50,841 nt of DNA from an uncultured Clostridium sp. (GTDB lineage: Bacteria; Bacillota; Clostridia; TANB77; CAG-508), in contig CAMJYG010000012.1 in NCBI GenBank assembly GCA_946409935.1, positions 1 to 50,841 on the forward strand, given 5' to 3'. A model generated the notes under the pieces. The model saw nothing but the letters and a program-made list of their open reading frames with translations. It did no database searches and was not told the DNA's origin. Below, piece by piece: positions 1-9,215 of this stretch (positions are counted from its first letter, which is position 1; each line of letters starts with the position of its first letter). Position numbers and translations under genes: made by a program.

Positions 1-1353
1 GATGGAGAAGATGCAAAAGATTTAGATGATGCAGTAAGAGTGGGAAAATTAGAAAATGGAAATTATAGGTTAGAAGTTCATATAGCAGATGTTAGCTATT
101 ATGTAAAAGAGGGAAGCTTATTAGATAGAGAAGCTTTTATAAGAGGGACAAGCATATATATGTTAGGGAGAGTAATTCCAATGCTTCCTAGAGAATTATC
201 AAATGGAATATGTAGTTTGAACGCAGGAGAAGATAGATTTACACTTTCCTGTATAATGGAAATCGATAAAAAAGGAAAAGTTGTTTCAGGTGAAATTTTA
301 AAAGGAATTATAAATGTAACTGAGAGAATGAGTTACAAAGATGTACAAGCAATTTTAGATGAATCAGATAAAGATATTATAAAGAAATATGAAAAATATA
401 TAAATGAATTCAAATTAATGGAAGAATTAGCGTTAATTTTGAAAAATAAAAGAATGGAACAAGGATATTTAAATTTAGATATTCCAGAAAGTAAAATAGA
501 TTTAGATATAGATGGAAAAGTAACAAATGTTTCGAAATACGAAACATCATTTAGCAATGAAATAATTGAACAATTTATGCTAACTGCAAATGAAACAGTA
601 GCAGAAAAATTTTTCTGGTTAGATGCGCCATTTATTTATCGTGTTCATGAAGATCCAGATATTGAAAAAATACAAGAGTTAAATAAATTTCTATTTAATT
701 TTGGTTTAAAAATAAAAGCAAGCAAAGACAATATATATCCGAAAGAATTTTCAAAAATATTAGAGGAAGTAAAAGGAAAAGAAGAAGAAAAAGTGGTATC
801 TAATTTAGTATTAAGAACACTAAAAGTAGCACGATATGAAGCAGAAAATAAAGGTCATTTTGGAATTGCAAGTAAATATTATTGCCATTTTACATCTCCA
901 ATTAGAAGATATCCAGATTTATTCATACACAGAATTATATCTAAATATTTAGAAAATAATTATGATGTACGAGAAAAATGGATAGAAGAACATATGAAAA
1001 AAGCAGAAGAAGGAGCAAATCAATCATCTGAAAGAGAAAAGATTGCTACAAAAGTAGAAAGAGAAGCGGAAAAATTGAAAAAGGCTGAATATATGGAAGG
1101 AAAGATTGGCGAAGAATATGAAGGAATAGTGTCTTCAGTAACTTCATTTGGAATATTTGTAGAATTACTAAATACAATTGAAGGGTTAATTAGATTTGAA
1201 GATTTGGGAGACGAATATTTTATATATGATGAAGAAAGAAAAAGACTTATAGGTGAAAAAACAAATAAAACATATAAGATTGGTGATAAAGTAAATATTA
1301 GAGTAAAATCTGCAAGTAAATTATTAAGACAAATAGATTTTGAAATTATTTGA
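1..1353 (+). CDS. rnr: Ribonuclease R, 3' part (gene begins before the window)
   Basis: RNase R is a processive 3'-to-5' exoribonuclease that degrades structured RNA. The reading frame is open from base 1, so the gene starts upstream. The first codons encode the RNB active-site signature GEDAKDLDDAV, whose aspartates bind the catalytic metal. The rest of the RNB domain follows, including FTSPIRRYPDLFIHR near residue 300. A C-terminal S1 RNA-binding domain starts at EGIVSSVTSFGIFVELL. The protein ends soon after the S1 domain without the long basic tail seen in some RNase R proteins. No smpB gene, a common neighbour, follows. No CGG codon is in frame. The identification is firm; only the N-terminal cold-shock domains are missing because of the window edge. 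Confidence 0.95.
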   Translation, partial: DGEDAKDLDDAVRVGKLENGNYRLEVHIADVSYYVKEGSLLDREAFIRGTSIYMLGRVIPMLPRELSNGICSLNAGEDRFTLSCIMEIDKKGKVVSGEILKGIINVTERMSYKDVQAILDESDKDIIKKYEKYINEFKLMEELALILKNKRMEQGYLNLDIPESKIDLDIDGKVTNVSKYETSFSNEIIEQFMLTANETVAEKFFWLDAPFIYRVHEDPDIEKIQELNKFLFNFGLKIKASKDNIYPKEFSKILEEVKGKEEEKVVSNLVLRTLKVARYEAENKGHFGIASKYYCHFTSPIRRYPDLFIHRIISKYLENNYDVREKWIEEHMKKAEEGANQSSEREKIATKVEREAEKLKKAEYMEGKIGEEYEGIVSSVTSFGIFVELLNTIEGLIRFEDLGDEYFIYDEERKRLIGEKTNKTYKIGDKVNIRVKSASKLLRQIDFEII

Positions 1354-1391
1354 TGTTTGGAGAGCTTTTATGGATTTTTTTAGAAAAACAA

Positions 1392-1440
1392 GGGGTGTCC
1401 CCATGGCAAAAAATTGCCAAAAGGGGCGTCCCTATGGCAA
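1392..1440 (+). repeat. Repeat family D, copy 1
   Basis: A roughly 50-base element containing GTGTCCCC, a TGGCAA/TTGCCA inverted pair and GGGGCGTCCCTATGGCAA. Near-identical copies lie at 34408-34457 (opposite strand, before spoVAD) and 35395-35442 (before rsmB). Here it lies just downstream of rnr. The surrounding 1354-1642 gap has no convincing gene. Confidence 0.8.
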
Positions 1441-1642
1441 CATTTGGAAGTTGGAAAATATTACAGAAAATATTGCAAGCAAAATAACGCAAATTCCTCC
1501 AACTTTGTTATTTTTATTTTTTATTTCATAAAGCCCATAGGCAATTGTTCTAAGTAGGATATAAAAAGTTATTATAAAAAATATTACGTTATAAAACATA
1601 AAGACTCCTTAAATTTTATAAATTTATTATATTACTTGTTAA

Positions 1643-2798
1643 TTAGGTTTCTGTTAAAAGCATACCAGATTTTACAGAAGTATCTACTTTTACATCGAAG
1701 AATGCATTTCTATAATTATAAAGCCAATTGTAATCATCAAAATCTTTTGTTGTTAGAAAATTAGAACATGCTGGTCTACCAAATTTGCATATATCAGATT
1801 TCAAATCCTTTGAGGTTTTATATAAGAAGTTGGTAAATGCTGATTCTAAGTATCGATTACAAGAGGAAGAAATTGTAGACAAAACTTCAGGAGACAGGTA
1901 ACTAGAATCCCTTGACATAGAATAAATTCTTCCATTAAACTTCATTTTTAGTTTTATGAAAGGGGAAGCGGTGGAGGTATCTATATCTATATCTGATACT
2001 TTCTCAAGTGAAAGGTATATATCTATATTTTTATCTTTAGAATATGGATCTTGTATAGATACTAAAAAGCGCTCAACATCATTGGTTACTGATAAAAAAC
2101 TAATAGTTTCTAAAGCACTTAATTCTCCGAACAAATTGGTCATGATAAAACACAGCTAAACCAATGTTCTCAGACTGTTCGGTATTTACATTTCCAAAAA
2201 TAGCATAAGGCATACCGGTTTTACTAATTAAATCATTAAAAAAATCTCCAATTGTTGCATCCTTCATAAATCCTGTATAAACACTAGAATTTGGAAGTTT
2301 TTCATAATATTCTGAAATTAAATTTTCTAAATCTGGCTTTGTACTTTCAATATAATACTTGGCATCACATTTACTAACAATAATATTAGAGGAAGGTCGA
2401 ATTTGAGTATCATTTATTAATGTATAAATTTCGTCAGATATACCTTCAGTCGCAATTTCTTCTGAGAATACTATAATTTTACAATGTGACATGTTAATTT
2501 GTTTACTTATATATGAATTCATTAAATTAATAGCACTACTTAGAGAAGAAGCATCTACAGTTTTTATTAGAGAACTGGTTTTTCCAGAAGATTCTGATTC
2601 GGATTGAGAATTAGATTCAGAATTTGGTGTAGAAAATTGGAAGGTTACTTGTAAATTATTAGTATCTGATTTGTCAATACCAATAGCAATAACATAAGCT
2701 AAATTATCTAGACTAAGTGATAGATATGAATCAGAAAATGCGATAATAAAAAGTATTATTAAAGTAAAAATAAATATGTTTTTTAAAGTTTTATTCAT
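1643..2798 (-). CDS. gerKC: Spore germination protein GerKC/GerAC family, needs a +1 frameshift at a CGG codon
   Basis: This is the C subunit of a GerA-type germinant receptor, normally a lipoprotein on the spore inner membrane. Codons from 2798 to 2130 give 223 residues ending DQFV, then a zero-frame CGG (2127-2129). Without a shift the frame ends eight codons later. Skipping the C at 2129 continues as GELSALETI and runs to the stop at 1643, giving 384 residues, the usual family length. Family members have a V-G-E-L-S motif at this point, so the shift restores a conserved glycine. The N-terminus has one hydrophobic segment (about residues 8-25), followed by LDNLAYVIAIGID, typical of the family. 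However, I see no lipobox cysteine; FSDSYL stands where a Cys is expected. It is the last gene of the gerKA-KB-KC operon. It could alternatively be a pseudogene. Confidence 0.8.
2126..2129 (-). other. CGG-A +1 frameshift site in gerKC
   Basis: In the zero frame the codons are GTT CGG AGA. Dropping the C at 2129 gives GTT GGA GAA, Val-Gly-Glu, matching the conserved VGELS motif. It is the only in-frame CGG in the gene. No Shine-Dalgarno-like stimulator is seen just upstream, unlike prfB. Confidence 0.75.
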
Positions 2799-2814
2799 TA
2801 TATGGTTACTTACA

Positions 2815-2924
2815 GTTACTAGTTGACCAGATATTATTAGAAGTCTGCGAAGTGATTAGTTATAAAAATTTTATAACCAATTGCGTTAAGCAGGACAGAA
2901 ATGTTTTTAGGGCTGACTAGTAAC
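2815..2924. repeat. Repeat family A, copy 1 (110 bp, between gerKB and gerKC)
   Basis: The ends are imperfect inverted repeats, GTTACTAGTTGACC and GGCTGACTAGTAAC. Inside are the family signatures AGTGATTAGTTATAAAAATT and GCGTTAAGCAGGAC. The central arm present in the 200-bp copies is shortened. The element sits inside the germination operon. Confidence 0.85.
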
Positions 2925-2961
2925 CCCTTTCTAAGTTTTGAGCGTTTGAAAATTTTTGAGA

Positions 2962-3104
2962 TTTTTTATACAATAGGAAACTCCATGAAGCTTCTAAGTA
3001 GCTACGCAACTCGAAGTGAAAATAAAATGGTTTTATTTTCAAAGGAAAGTTATCATTTTCTATTGTATAAAAATGGCTTCGCCTTAAGCGCTCCGATTTG
3101 TTCG
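2962..3104. repeat. Repeat family E, copy 1 (overlaps the 3' end of gerKB)
   Basis: It has a long hairpin with arms ATACAATAGGAAA and TTTTCTATTGTAT, followed by AAAATGGCTTCGCCTTAAGC and then CCGATTTGTTC. Related copies lie at 32351-32552 and 50492-50590. The element supplies the last few codons of gerKB, including its in-frame CGG. Confidence 0.65.
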
Positions 3105-4175
3105 AATCATTAAATTAGCAATTATTAAAATTGATATTCCCATAAAAATATACACAGAAAGCATTAAATATGGATATATATGAGTTTCAAAATTATCTGA
3201 AATGGCATAGTTTTCTGGTATAAGAGAAATTGAAAAGAAAAGAAGCCCAAATATGTCAATTAAAGGTGTAGTTGTATCTATATTAGTTATTTTTTTGAAA
3301 ATGCTCATAGAAAATTTACTAACAATACTTAAATAACATGCAAAAGCTAAAATCCAAAAAAGTAAAAATACAGATTCTAACCTTTGAAAAAAAGAGCCAA
3401 TTTCGATATATCTTGTAGCATTATATAAAGGTGTTATTTCATCAGTTTCTAGAAAGAAAGAAAACATAAATAACAAAGTAGAAACACATAATATTAAATA
3501 CACAGCTGTTGCAATTGTAGAAATAATGGCAATTTTTTTGAACTTTTCAGGTTCTTTTAAAAGTGGTGGTAAAAAATAAAGAAAAACAATTCCACTAAAT
3601 GCAGAAAGATTTCCAAGTCCCAAAACAAATGTATTAAAAATACCATCTCCTAATATGGGGAAAATTCTTTGTGGTATGAATTTATTCATATTTGAAAAAA
3701 ATAAAAATATAATACTTACAAAAACTAAAGGTAATATTAATAAATTTGTTTTTAGAGTTGCACTAAAATCTAACCTATTTGCTGTACATAATGCTAGTAT
3801 AAATAATAATATAATATAATTTATATTTGTCATAGGAAAATATATAATTTTTAAGCTTTCGCAAAAATTTCTAAGTAAAATACTTGAACTTATTAGAAAA
3901 TATAAAATAAATATTATACCAACAATATCACGAAAGACTTTTCCACCAACAAAATATGATATGTCTATAATATCTTGACCTGGAAATTTTTTAAATAATT
4001 TGAATATAAGAAATGCTAAAAGTGTTGCAACTATGCTAACATATATTAAATTAAGTATTGTAGCTGATTTTGTAGAAATTAGAAGCTGTCTTGGAAGTGA
4101 TGATATTGTGTGGGTTACGACTATAATTAAAACAAGCATTATTGCTTCTAAATTTCCTATTTTATATTTTGACAT
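3084..4175 (-). CDS. gerKB: Spore germination permease GerKB/GerAB family
   Basis: This is the B subunit of the germinant receptor, a polytopic APC-fold membrane protein thought to form the germinant-binding pocket. The 363 residues contain about ten hydrophobic segments. Visible family traits include the N-terminal IGNLEAIMLVLIIVVTHTI and the following LPRQLL. It lies between gerKA and gerKC, separated from both by repeat elements. Codon 361 is an in-frame CGG (3093-3095), only three codons before the stop. A +1 shift there would replace the terminal Arg-Ser-Ala with a 13-residue tail ending at 3053. The last codons lie in repeat E, so the C-terminus may have been replaced by repeat insertion. 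The body of the gene is intact. Confidence 0.9.
   Translation of the reverse strand: MSKYKIGNLEAIMLVLIIVVTHTISSLPRQLLISTKSATILNLIYVSIVATLLAFLIFKLFKKFPGQDIIDISYFVGGKVFRDIVGIIFILYFLISSSILLRNFCESLKIIYFPMTNINYIILLFILALCTANRLDFSATLKTNLLILPLVFVSIIFLFFSNMNKFIPQRIFPILGDGIFNTFVLGLGNLSAFSGIVFLYFLPPLLKEPEKFKKIAIISTIATAVYLILCVSTLLFMFSFFLETDEITPLYNATRYIEIGSFFQRLESVFLLFWILAFACYLSIVSKFSMSIFKKITNIDTTTPLIDIFGLLFFSISLIPENYAISDNFETHIYPYLMLSVYIFMGISILIIANLMIRTNRSA
3092..3095 (-). other. In-frame CGG near the end of gerKB, ambiguous shift site
   Basis: The zero-frame codons are AAT CGG AGC GCT TAA. Skipping the C at 3095 gives AAT GGA GCG CTT and 12 further residues with a basic tail. Both readings are possible because C-termini in this family are variable. 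Confidence 0.4.
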
Positions 4176-4204
4176 AATTGTGTATAACCTCCATTTTAGT
4201 AATT

Positions 4205-4406
4205 GTTACTAGTCAGCCATATGTAATTAGAAGTCCGCGCCAGTGATTAGTTATAAAAATTTTGTAATGGTTCGGGGGGACCGTTCAATGATTTACAAAA
4301 GTTCGAAGAACTTTTGGCTAAATCATTAGAATGGGGAGAATGAAAAAATTTTTTATAACTAATCACGGTTAAGCAGGACAACGGAATTTTAAGGCTGACT
4401 AGTAAC
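4205..4406. repeat. Repeat family A, copy 2 (200 bp, between gerKA and gerKB)
   Basis: A full-size element with ends GTTACTAGTCAGCC and GGCTGACTAGTAAC. Inner arms AGTGATTAGTTATAAAAATT and ATTTTTTATAACTAATCACG pair, and a second stem contains AAAGTTCGAAGAACTTTT. It is nearly identical to 18918-19118 and to the inverted copy at 47915-48116. No protein is encoded, and transposition in trans is possible. Confidence 0.9.
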
Positions 4407-4420
4407 CTTTAATTAGCTCA

Positions 4421-6144
4421 TTATATATTTTTATATAAATTAGAATTAAATTTCCATTTCATCGAGATTTTATCTTGTGCTTTAGGTTTTTGAGAGGCGA
4501 CATAAGAAGGTCTGTATTCTCTTTTCCATATCGGTTCTAGAAAATATCCATTACCATGAGAATTAGCAGTAGGTGCAAATGGTGTAGCGTAAGGGACTCC
4601 AAAAGAACGAATACTACAAAGAGTTGAAATATATACAAATAATCCTAGAGATATTCCCAAAAAACCTGCAATAAATCCAAGTAAAATAAATACAAATCTA
4701 AAATATCTTAAATGAAATCCAAAAGAAAAATCTGGTATTGTAAATGATGAAATTCCAGTAATAGCTACAATTATAATTAATATAGGGCTAACAATACTTG
4801 CACTTACAGCGGCTTGTCCAAGTACCAATGCACCAACTATGCCGAATTGTAGGACCAATAGGTGATGGTACTCTTAAACCAGCTTCTCTTATTAATTCAA
4901 AAGATATTTCCATAAAAAATATTTCCAAAATTATAGGAAAAGGTACATTTTCTCTTGCTACTATAATAGACGAAAGTAATTGTGTTGGAAGTATTTCTTG
5001 ATGAAAACTAGTTACTGCAACATACATTCCAGGAAGTAAAAGAGTTATAAAAGAACATAAAACACGCAATCCCCTCAGAAAATTTGCAAAGTTTACATGC
5101 AAATTTGTATCTTCTGGTGAAGTTAAAAAATCTATTAATATACCAGGGGCAATAAGAGAATATGGAGTGCCATTTACTAATATTATAACTCTACCATTTA
5201 AGATATATTTACAAGATTTGTCTGGTCTTTCAGTAGAAAGTGTTCCAGGAACTCCAAGAATATTAGAGTCTACTATAAGTTGTTCCAATTCACCTGCTGA
5301 AAGTAAGGAATCAATTTCTAAATTATTTAATCTATATTTAACTTCACTTACTAAATCTGGATTGGCAATGTTTTGCATATAACAAACAGCACATTTTGTT
5401 TTTGTTACTTTTCCAACTTCAACATTTTCTATAATTAAATTTTCATTATTTATAATTCTTCTGAGCATTGAAGTATTTGTTCTTATATTTTCAACAAAAG
5501 CTTCATGTGGACCTTTTATTACAATTTCGTTTGAAGGTTTCTCTACACTTCTTTGATTAAAACCTTTGGTTTCTATATCAAAGGCTAAATTTAGTGTATC
5601 TATAAATAAAGCACAATTACCGCGAATTGATTCCAGATATTGCTTGTTCAAATTCTGTAGCTTGTTTTACAGAATTTTGCGGCATTAAACAGGTCAAAAT
5701 ATATGTTGCTAAATCAAATTTTTTTACTTTCTTTACTGTTATATTGTTAGTAACAACTTCTGATATTACTCTGTTTTGAGAGCCTTCATAGAGATTATTT
5801 TTGTTTCTAAGCATTAATGGTTGTAATATAAATTCATCCATTATTTCTGAATTTACCATACCATCTATATAAACTAAAAAAGCGTTATATTGCTTCCCAC
5901 GGGCATTTAATGTAAATTCTCTTAAAACAATATCACTATTGATTAATAAATTATATTTTGTTTTCATATAATCTAAATTAACACTAATACTTGGGAAAAT
6001 CTTCTGTGGATTTTTAGGTGAATCTACAGTAAAGTTAGTTGACTCGGCATTTTCGTTTTTGTTTTGATAATCTGTCATACTAAAATTGTAGTCAGGTGGT
6101 GGAGTATATGTTAGCAATGATTTTAAAAAATTGGTTAATTTCAT
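4421..6144 (-). CDS. gerKA: Spore germination protein GerKA/GerAA family, needs two +1 frameshifts at CGG codons
   Basis: This is the A subunit of a GerA-type germinant receptor, with a soluble N-terminal region and a membrane C-terminal region. Three open segments are joined by two shifts. From 6144 to 5623 (174 residues) the protein ends SGINS, then CGG TAA. Skipping C5622 reads GNCALFID, a family motif. From 5621 to 4845 (259 residues) it carries ENVEVGKVTKTKCAV and EAGLRVPSPIGPT, then CGG. Skipping C4844 reads GIVGALVLGQAAV, again the expected motif, on to the stop at 4421. The joined product is 573 residues, normal for GerKA. There is no other lesion, and the only two in-frame CGG codons are the two shift points. 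A decaying pseudogene is the alternative. The start follows AAGGACTGG. Confidence 0.82.
4841..4844 (-). other. CGG-C +1 frameshift site 2 in gerKA
   Basis: The zero-frame codons are ACA ATT CGG CAT. Skipping the C at 4844 gives ACA ATT GGC ATA, Thr-Ile-Gly-Ile, matching the conserved PIGQTIGIVG region of GerA proteins. Confidence 0.75.
5619..5622 (-). other. CGG-T +1 frameshift site 1 in gerKA
   Basis: The zero-frame codons are AAT TCG CGG TAA, so the stop directly follows the CGG. Skipping the C at 5622 gives AAT TCG GGT AAT TGT, Asn-Ser-Gly-Asn-Cys, the beginning of the conserved GNCALFID stretch. Confidence 0.75.
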
Positions 6145-6304
6145 AATTGTTACCAGTCCTTATTTGACTTTTTTTATAGTATTTCTAAAATTGGGTAAAT
6201 TATACTAGTTTTTATAATAAAAAAGTGATATAATTATTTATAGAATATTGAAATTAAACTGTTTAAAAATCTTTAATAAAATTTAGAAAGGAGTTAAAAC
6301 TATA

Positions 6305-7489
6305 ATGAAAGATAGATTTGTGTCAATAATTATGACTTGTATAATTCTTATGATATTTTTAGCATTTGGATTTTTAGCAATAATTCTTTTAAATGAATTT
6401 GAAGAAGTCGAAACAGTAGGAGAGATAGAAGAAAATCAAGAAGAAATAGCAGAAAAAAATGATGAAGAAATATTAAAAGAAAATTATATACAAGTAAGTA
6501 CAGTTAAAGAGAAAGAAAAGGAAGAAGAAATAAAAACTCCTAAAGTAATTGAAAATCCATTAGACAAAATAAAGCCAGAAAGTTCAAAACAAGAAAATAC
6601 TAACAGCAATAAGTATGACAATATAAATGTTGACAATTATTTTTATAATCAATTAGAAGAATATGCTAAAATTATATATAGGTCTTTTGAAACAAATAAA
6701 GAAAATATGAAAAATGGGGTATACCAAATAGAATTTGGAAATTCTTTTTCAGATATTTTAAAACAATCGAATGGTCAACAGTTATTAAATAATCATTATC
6801 AATCAGCAATAGAAGCATATATATATGATAATCCAGATATATTTTATTTAAATCCAAATAAAATGTACTTAAATATAGAGAAAATAACTAGAGGAAGCAA
6901 TGTGAGTTATAATGCATATATAAATTGTGGAAATCAAGATAGTTATTTAGCAGATGGTTTTAATTCTAAGCAACAAGTAGAACAGGCAATTAGTAATGTT
7001 TCACAAATTAGAAATAGCATTTTGCAAAATAGAACCGGAAGTACATATAATGATATAAAAATGGTTCATGATTATATAATTAATAACACGGAATATGATA
7101 CCACAATATCAAGACCTAATATTTATAATATTTATGGAGCTTTAGTAAACAAACAAGCAGTATGTGAAGGTTATGCTAAAACTTTTAAATATATGATGGA
7201 TGGATTAGGAATTCCTTGTACATTGGTAATAGGAGTTGCAAGTAATTCAGAGGGAAAAAATGAAAATCATGCCTGGAATTACGTTAAATTAGATGGAAAT
7301 TGGTATGCAATAGATACGACCTGGGATGATCCAATTTCAACATCTGGTTGGGTTAGTGAAAGCTCAAAAACTAAATATTGGTTGAAGGGATCTAGAGAAA
7401 TTTTACAAGACCACAGTCCAAGTGGACAATTTTCACAAGGTGGTAAAATTTTTAATTATCCTACTATAAGTATGGAAAATTATCAATAG
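6305..7489 (+). CDS. Membrane-anchored transglutaminase-like protein
   Basis: The protein has 394 residues and starts after a good ribosome-binding site (GAAAGGAG). Residues about 8-30 form one hydrophobic segment, consistent with a membrane anchor. They are followed by a charged Glu/Lys-rich linker to about residue 95. The C-terminal half is a transglutaminase/protease-like core. The presumed catalytic Cys is in AVCEGYAK (about residue 286), the His in NENHAWNY (about 321) and the Asp in YAIDTTWDDP (about 337). Secreted clostridial proteins of this type may process or cross-link cell-surface proteins; the substrate cannot be told. It is divergent from the gerK operon and convergent with spoIVA. 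Confidence 0.85.
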   Translation: MKDRFVSIIMTCIILMIFLAFGFLAIILLNEFEEVETVGEIEENQEEIAEKNDEEILKENYIQVSTVKEKEKEEEIKTPKVIENPLDKIKPESSKQENTNSNKYDNINVDNYFYNQLEEYAKIIYRSFETNKENMKNGVYQIEFGNSFSDILKQSNGQQLLNNHYQSAIEAYIYDNPDIFYLNPNKMYLNIEKITRGSNVSYNAYINCGNQDSYLADGFNSKQQVEQAISNVSQIRNSILQNRTGSTYNDIKMVHDYIINNTEYDTTISRPNIYNIYGALVNKQAVCEGYAKTFKYMMDGLGIPCTLVIGVASNSEGKNENHAWNYVKLDGNWYAIDTTWDDPISTSGWVSESSKTKYWLKGSREILQDHSPSGQFSQGGKIFNYPTISMENYQ

Positions 7490-7504
7490 ATTATATAATT
7501 AAAT

Positions 7505-7534
7505 AGGAACTGAATAAATAATTATTCAGTTCCT
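7505..7534. terminator. Bidirectional terminator between transglutaminase gene and spoIVA
   Basis: Inverted repeat with arms AGGAACTGAATAA and TTATTCAGTTCCT between two convergent genes. Confidence 0.8.
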
Positions 7535-7539
7535 AAATA

Positions 7540-9018
7540 TTATAAAATAATACAAATTAATCCACCACTACCTTCATTTACAATACGCTCTAAAGTTTCT
7601 TGTAGTTTAATTTGAGCATCTTCTGGCATTTTTGCGAGTTTTGTTTGAAGACCTTCGTTAACAAGTTCATGTAGACTTTTTCCAAATATGTTAGATTTCC
7701 AAATTTCCTTTGGATTATTTTCAAATTCAGAAAGTAGATAATTTACAAGCTCCTCTGACTGCTTTTCAGAGCCAACAATTGGAGAAACTTCAGTTTCAAC
7801 ATTTGTTTTTATTAAGTGTATAGAAGGAGCTGTTGCTTTAAGCTTTACTCCAAATCTAGAACCTTGTTTTATCATTTCTGGTTCTTCTAGAACTAAATCA
7901 TCAATAGATGGAGTAACAATACCATATCCTTTGGCATTTACTTCTTCTAAGGCATTAGATATCTTGTCATATTTTTTCTTTGCAGTAGAAAGCTCAGAAA
8001 TAATTCCAAATAAATCTCCTTCATTAGATACAGAAACACCAGTAATTTCAGAAAGCACCTTATAGAAAAGTTCATCTTTTAAGGTTATTTCTATATTTAC
8101 ATTACCAGAACCAAGTTGAATATCATCAATAGAGGTTCGGGAAATAATTTCAGTTTGTTTAATTCCATTTACACAATTAGAAACTTCTTTTAATACTCTA
8201 ATATCAGAAAAAGCATCTTTAATTTCTTTAAATAATTCAGCTTTTAATGGATGTTCAAAACTTAAACTATCAATCCATCTTGGAAAATTGAATTTTATTT
8301 GACTAACAGGAAATTCATATAAAACTTTAGAAAACATGTTATTAATGTCATCTAAACTTAAATATTCACAATTTAGAGGAATTACAGTTGTTTGGTATTT
8401 TTCGCTTAATTTATTTGCTAATTCTTGAGTATAGCTAGAAGATGGGTCATAAGAATTTAAAATAATTATAAAAGGTTTATTTAATTCTTTTAATTCTGAA
8501 ACAACTCTTTCTTCAGCTTTTACATAATCTTCTCTTGGAATATCTGTAATACTACCATCTGTTGTTACTAAAATTCCAATAGTAGAATGCTCATTAATAA
8601 CTTTTTTAGTTCCAATTTCAGCAGCTTTTTCAAAAGGAATTTCTTCTTCAGACCATGGCGTTTTTACCATTCTAGGCATATCATCTTCAAGATATCCTAT
8701 TGCATTATCTACTAAATAACCTACGCAATCTACTAGTCTTGTTTTAAATTTTAGATTATTATCTAATGTAATTTCAATTGCTTCATTAGGTACAAATTTA
8801 GGTTCAGTTGTCATTATTGTTTTTCCACCAGCACTTTGTGGAAGCTCATCTCTAGCTCTTTCTTTTTTGTATTCATTATCAATATTTGGAATTACTAATA
8901 AATCCATAAATTTTTTTATAAAAGTAGATTTACCAGTCCTTACAGGTCCTACAACTCCTACATATATATCACCATCTGTTCTTTTTGCGATGTCTCTATA
9001 CAATCTTGTATTTTCCAT
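7540..9018 (-). CDS. spoIVA: Stage IV sporulation protein A, spore coat morphogenetic ATPase
   Basis: SpoIVA polymerises on the forespore surface using ATP and forms the basement layer of the coat. The 492-residue length is that of the family. The N-terminus carries the Walker A loop GPVRTGKST (residues about 24-32). DCVGYLVDNAIGYLEDD and EHSTIGILVTTDGSI are recognisable family stretches. The C-terminus ends GGLICIIL, similar to other SpoIVA tails that contact SpoVM and the membrane. The start follows AAGGGAGGT. It is monocistronic and convergent with the transglutaminase-like gene. Sigma-E control is expected from the family but I did not identify the promoter. Confidence 0.97.
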   Translation of the reverse strand: MENTRLYRDIAKRTDGDIYVGVVGPVRTGKSTFIKKFMDLLVIPNIDNEYKKERARDELPQSAGGKTIMTTEPKFVPNEAIEITLDNNLKFKTRLVDCVGYLVDNAIGYLEDDMPRMVKTPWSEEEIPFEKAAEIGTKKVINEHSTIGILVTTDGSITDIPREDYVKAEERVVSELKELNKPFIIILNSYDPSSSYTQELANKLSEKYQTTVIPLNCEYLSLDDINNMFSKVLYEFPVSQIKFNFPRWIDSLSFEHPLKAELFKEIKDAFSDIRVLKEVSNCVNGIKQTEIISRTSIDDIQLGSGNVNIEITLKDELFYKVLSEITGVSVSNEGDLFGIISELSTAKKKYDKISNALEEVNAKGYGIVTPSIDDLVLEEPEMIKQGSRFGVKLKATAPSIHLIKTNVETEVSPIVGSEKQSEELVNYLLSEFENNPKEIWKSNIFGKSLHELVNEGLQTKLAKMPEDAQIKLQETLERIVNEGSGGLICIIL

Positions 9019-9123
9019 CTATATACCTCCCTTGGATTTTATAAAATGTTTGTACTAAATAACTTTAATTAATATATATGGTGAACTTTTGCAAATATGA
9101 CAGTATATCAAAAAAATAAACAC

Positions 9124-9152
9124 TTGATAACTAATAAAAATTGTGATAGAAT
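9124..9152 (+). promoter_or_regulatory. Probable sigma-A promoter for the nucleotidyltransferase gene
   Basis: TTGATA at 9124-9129, a 17-base spacer and TAGAAT at 9147-9152, about 60 bases before the start codon at 9216. Confidence 0.65.
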
Positions 9153-9215
9153 AGCAACAATGTAAAAAAATCATATAATGAAATAAACAAATAAGGGGAA
9201 GGAATGAAATAAAAG

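Noticed and set aside
1340..1531. Open frame of 63 codons after rnr
   Set aside because: It consists of the rnr end plus repeat D, has no ribosome-binding site and no protein-like composition.
2901..3113. Open frame on the plus strand between gerKC and gerKB
   Set aside because: It lies wholly in repeats A and E and antisense to the gerKB end.
4205..4406. CRISPR array among the repeats
   Set aside because: The repeats are dispersed palindromes, not short direct repeats with even spacers, and no cas genes are present.
1643..6144. The gerK operon as a simple pseudogene cluster
   Set aside because: Possible, but not preferred. All breaks have the same phase and the same CGG codon, there are no other lesions, and an unrelated gene shows the same event.
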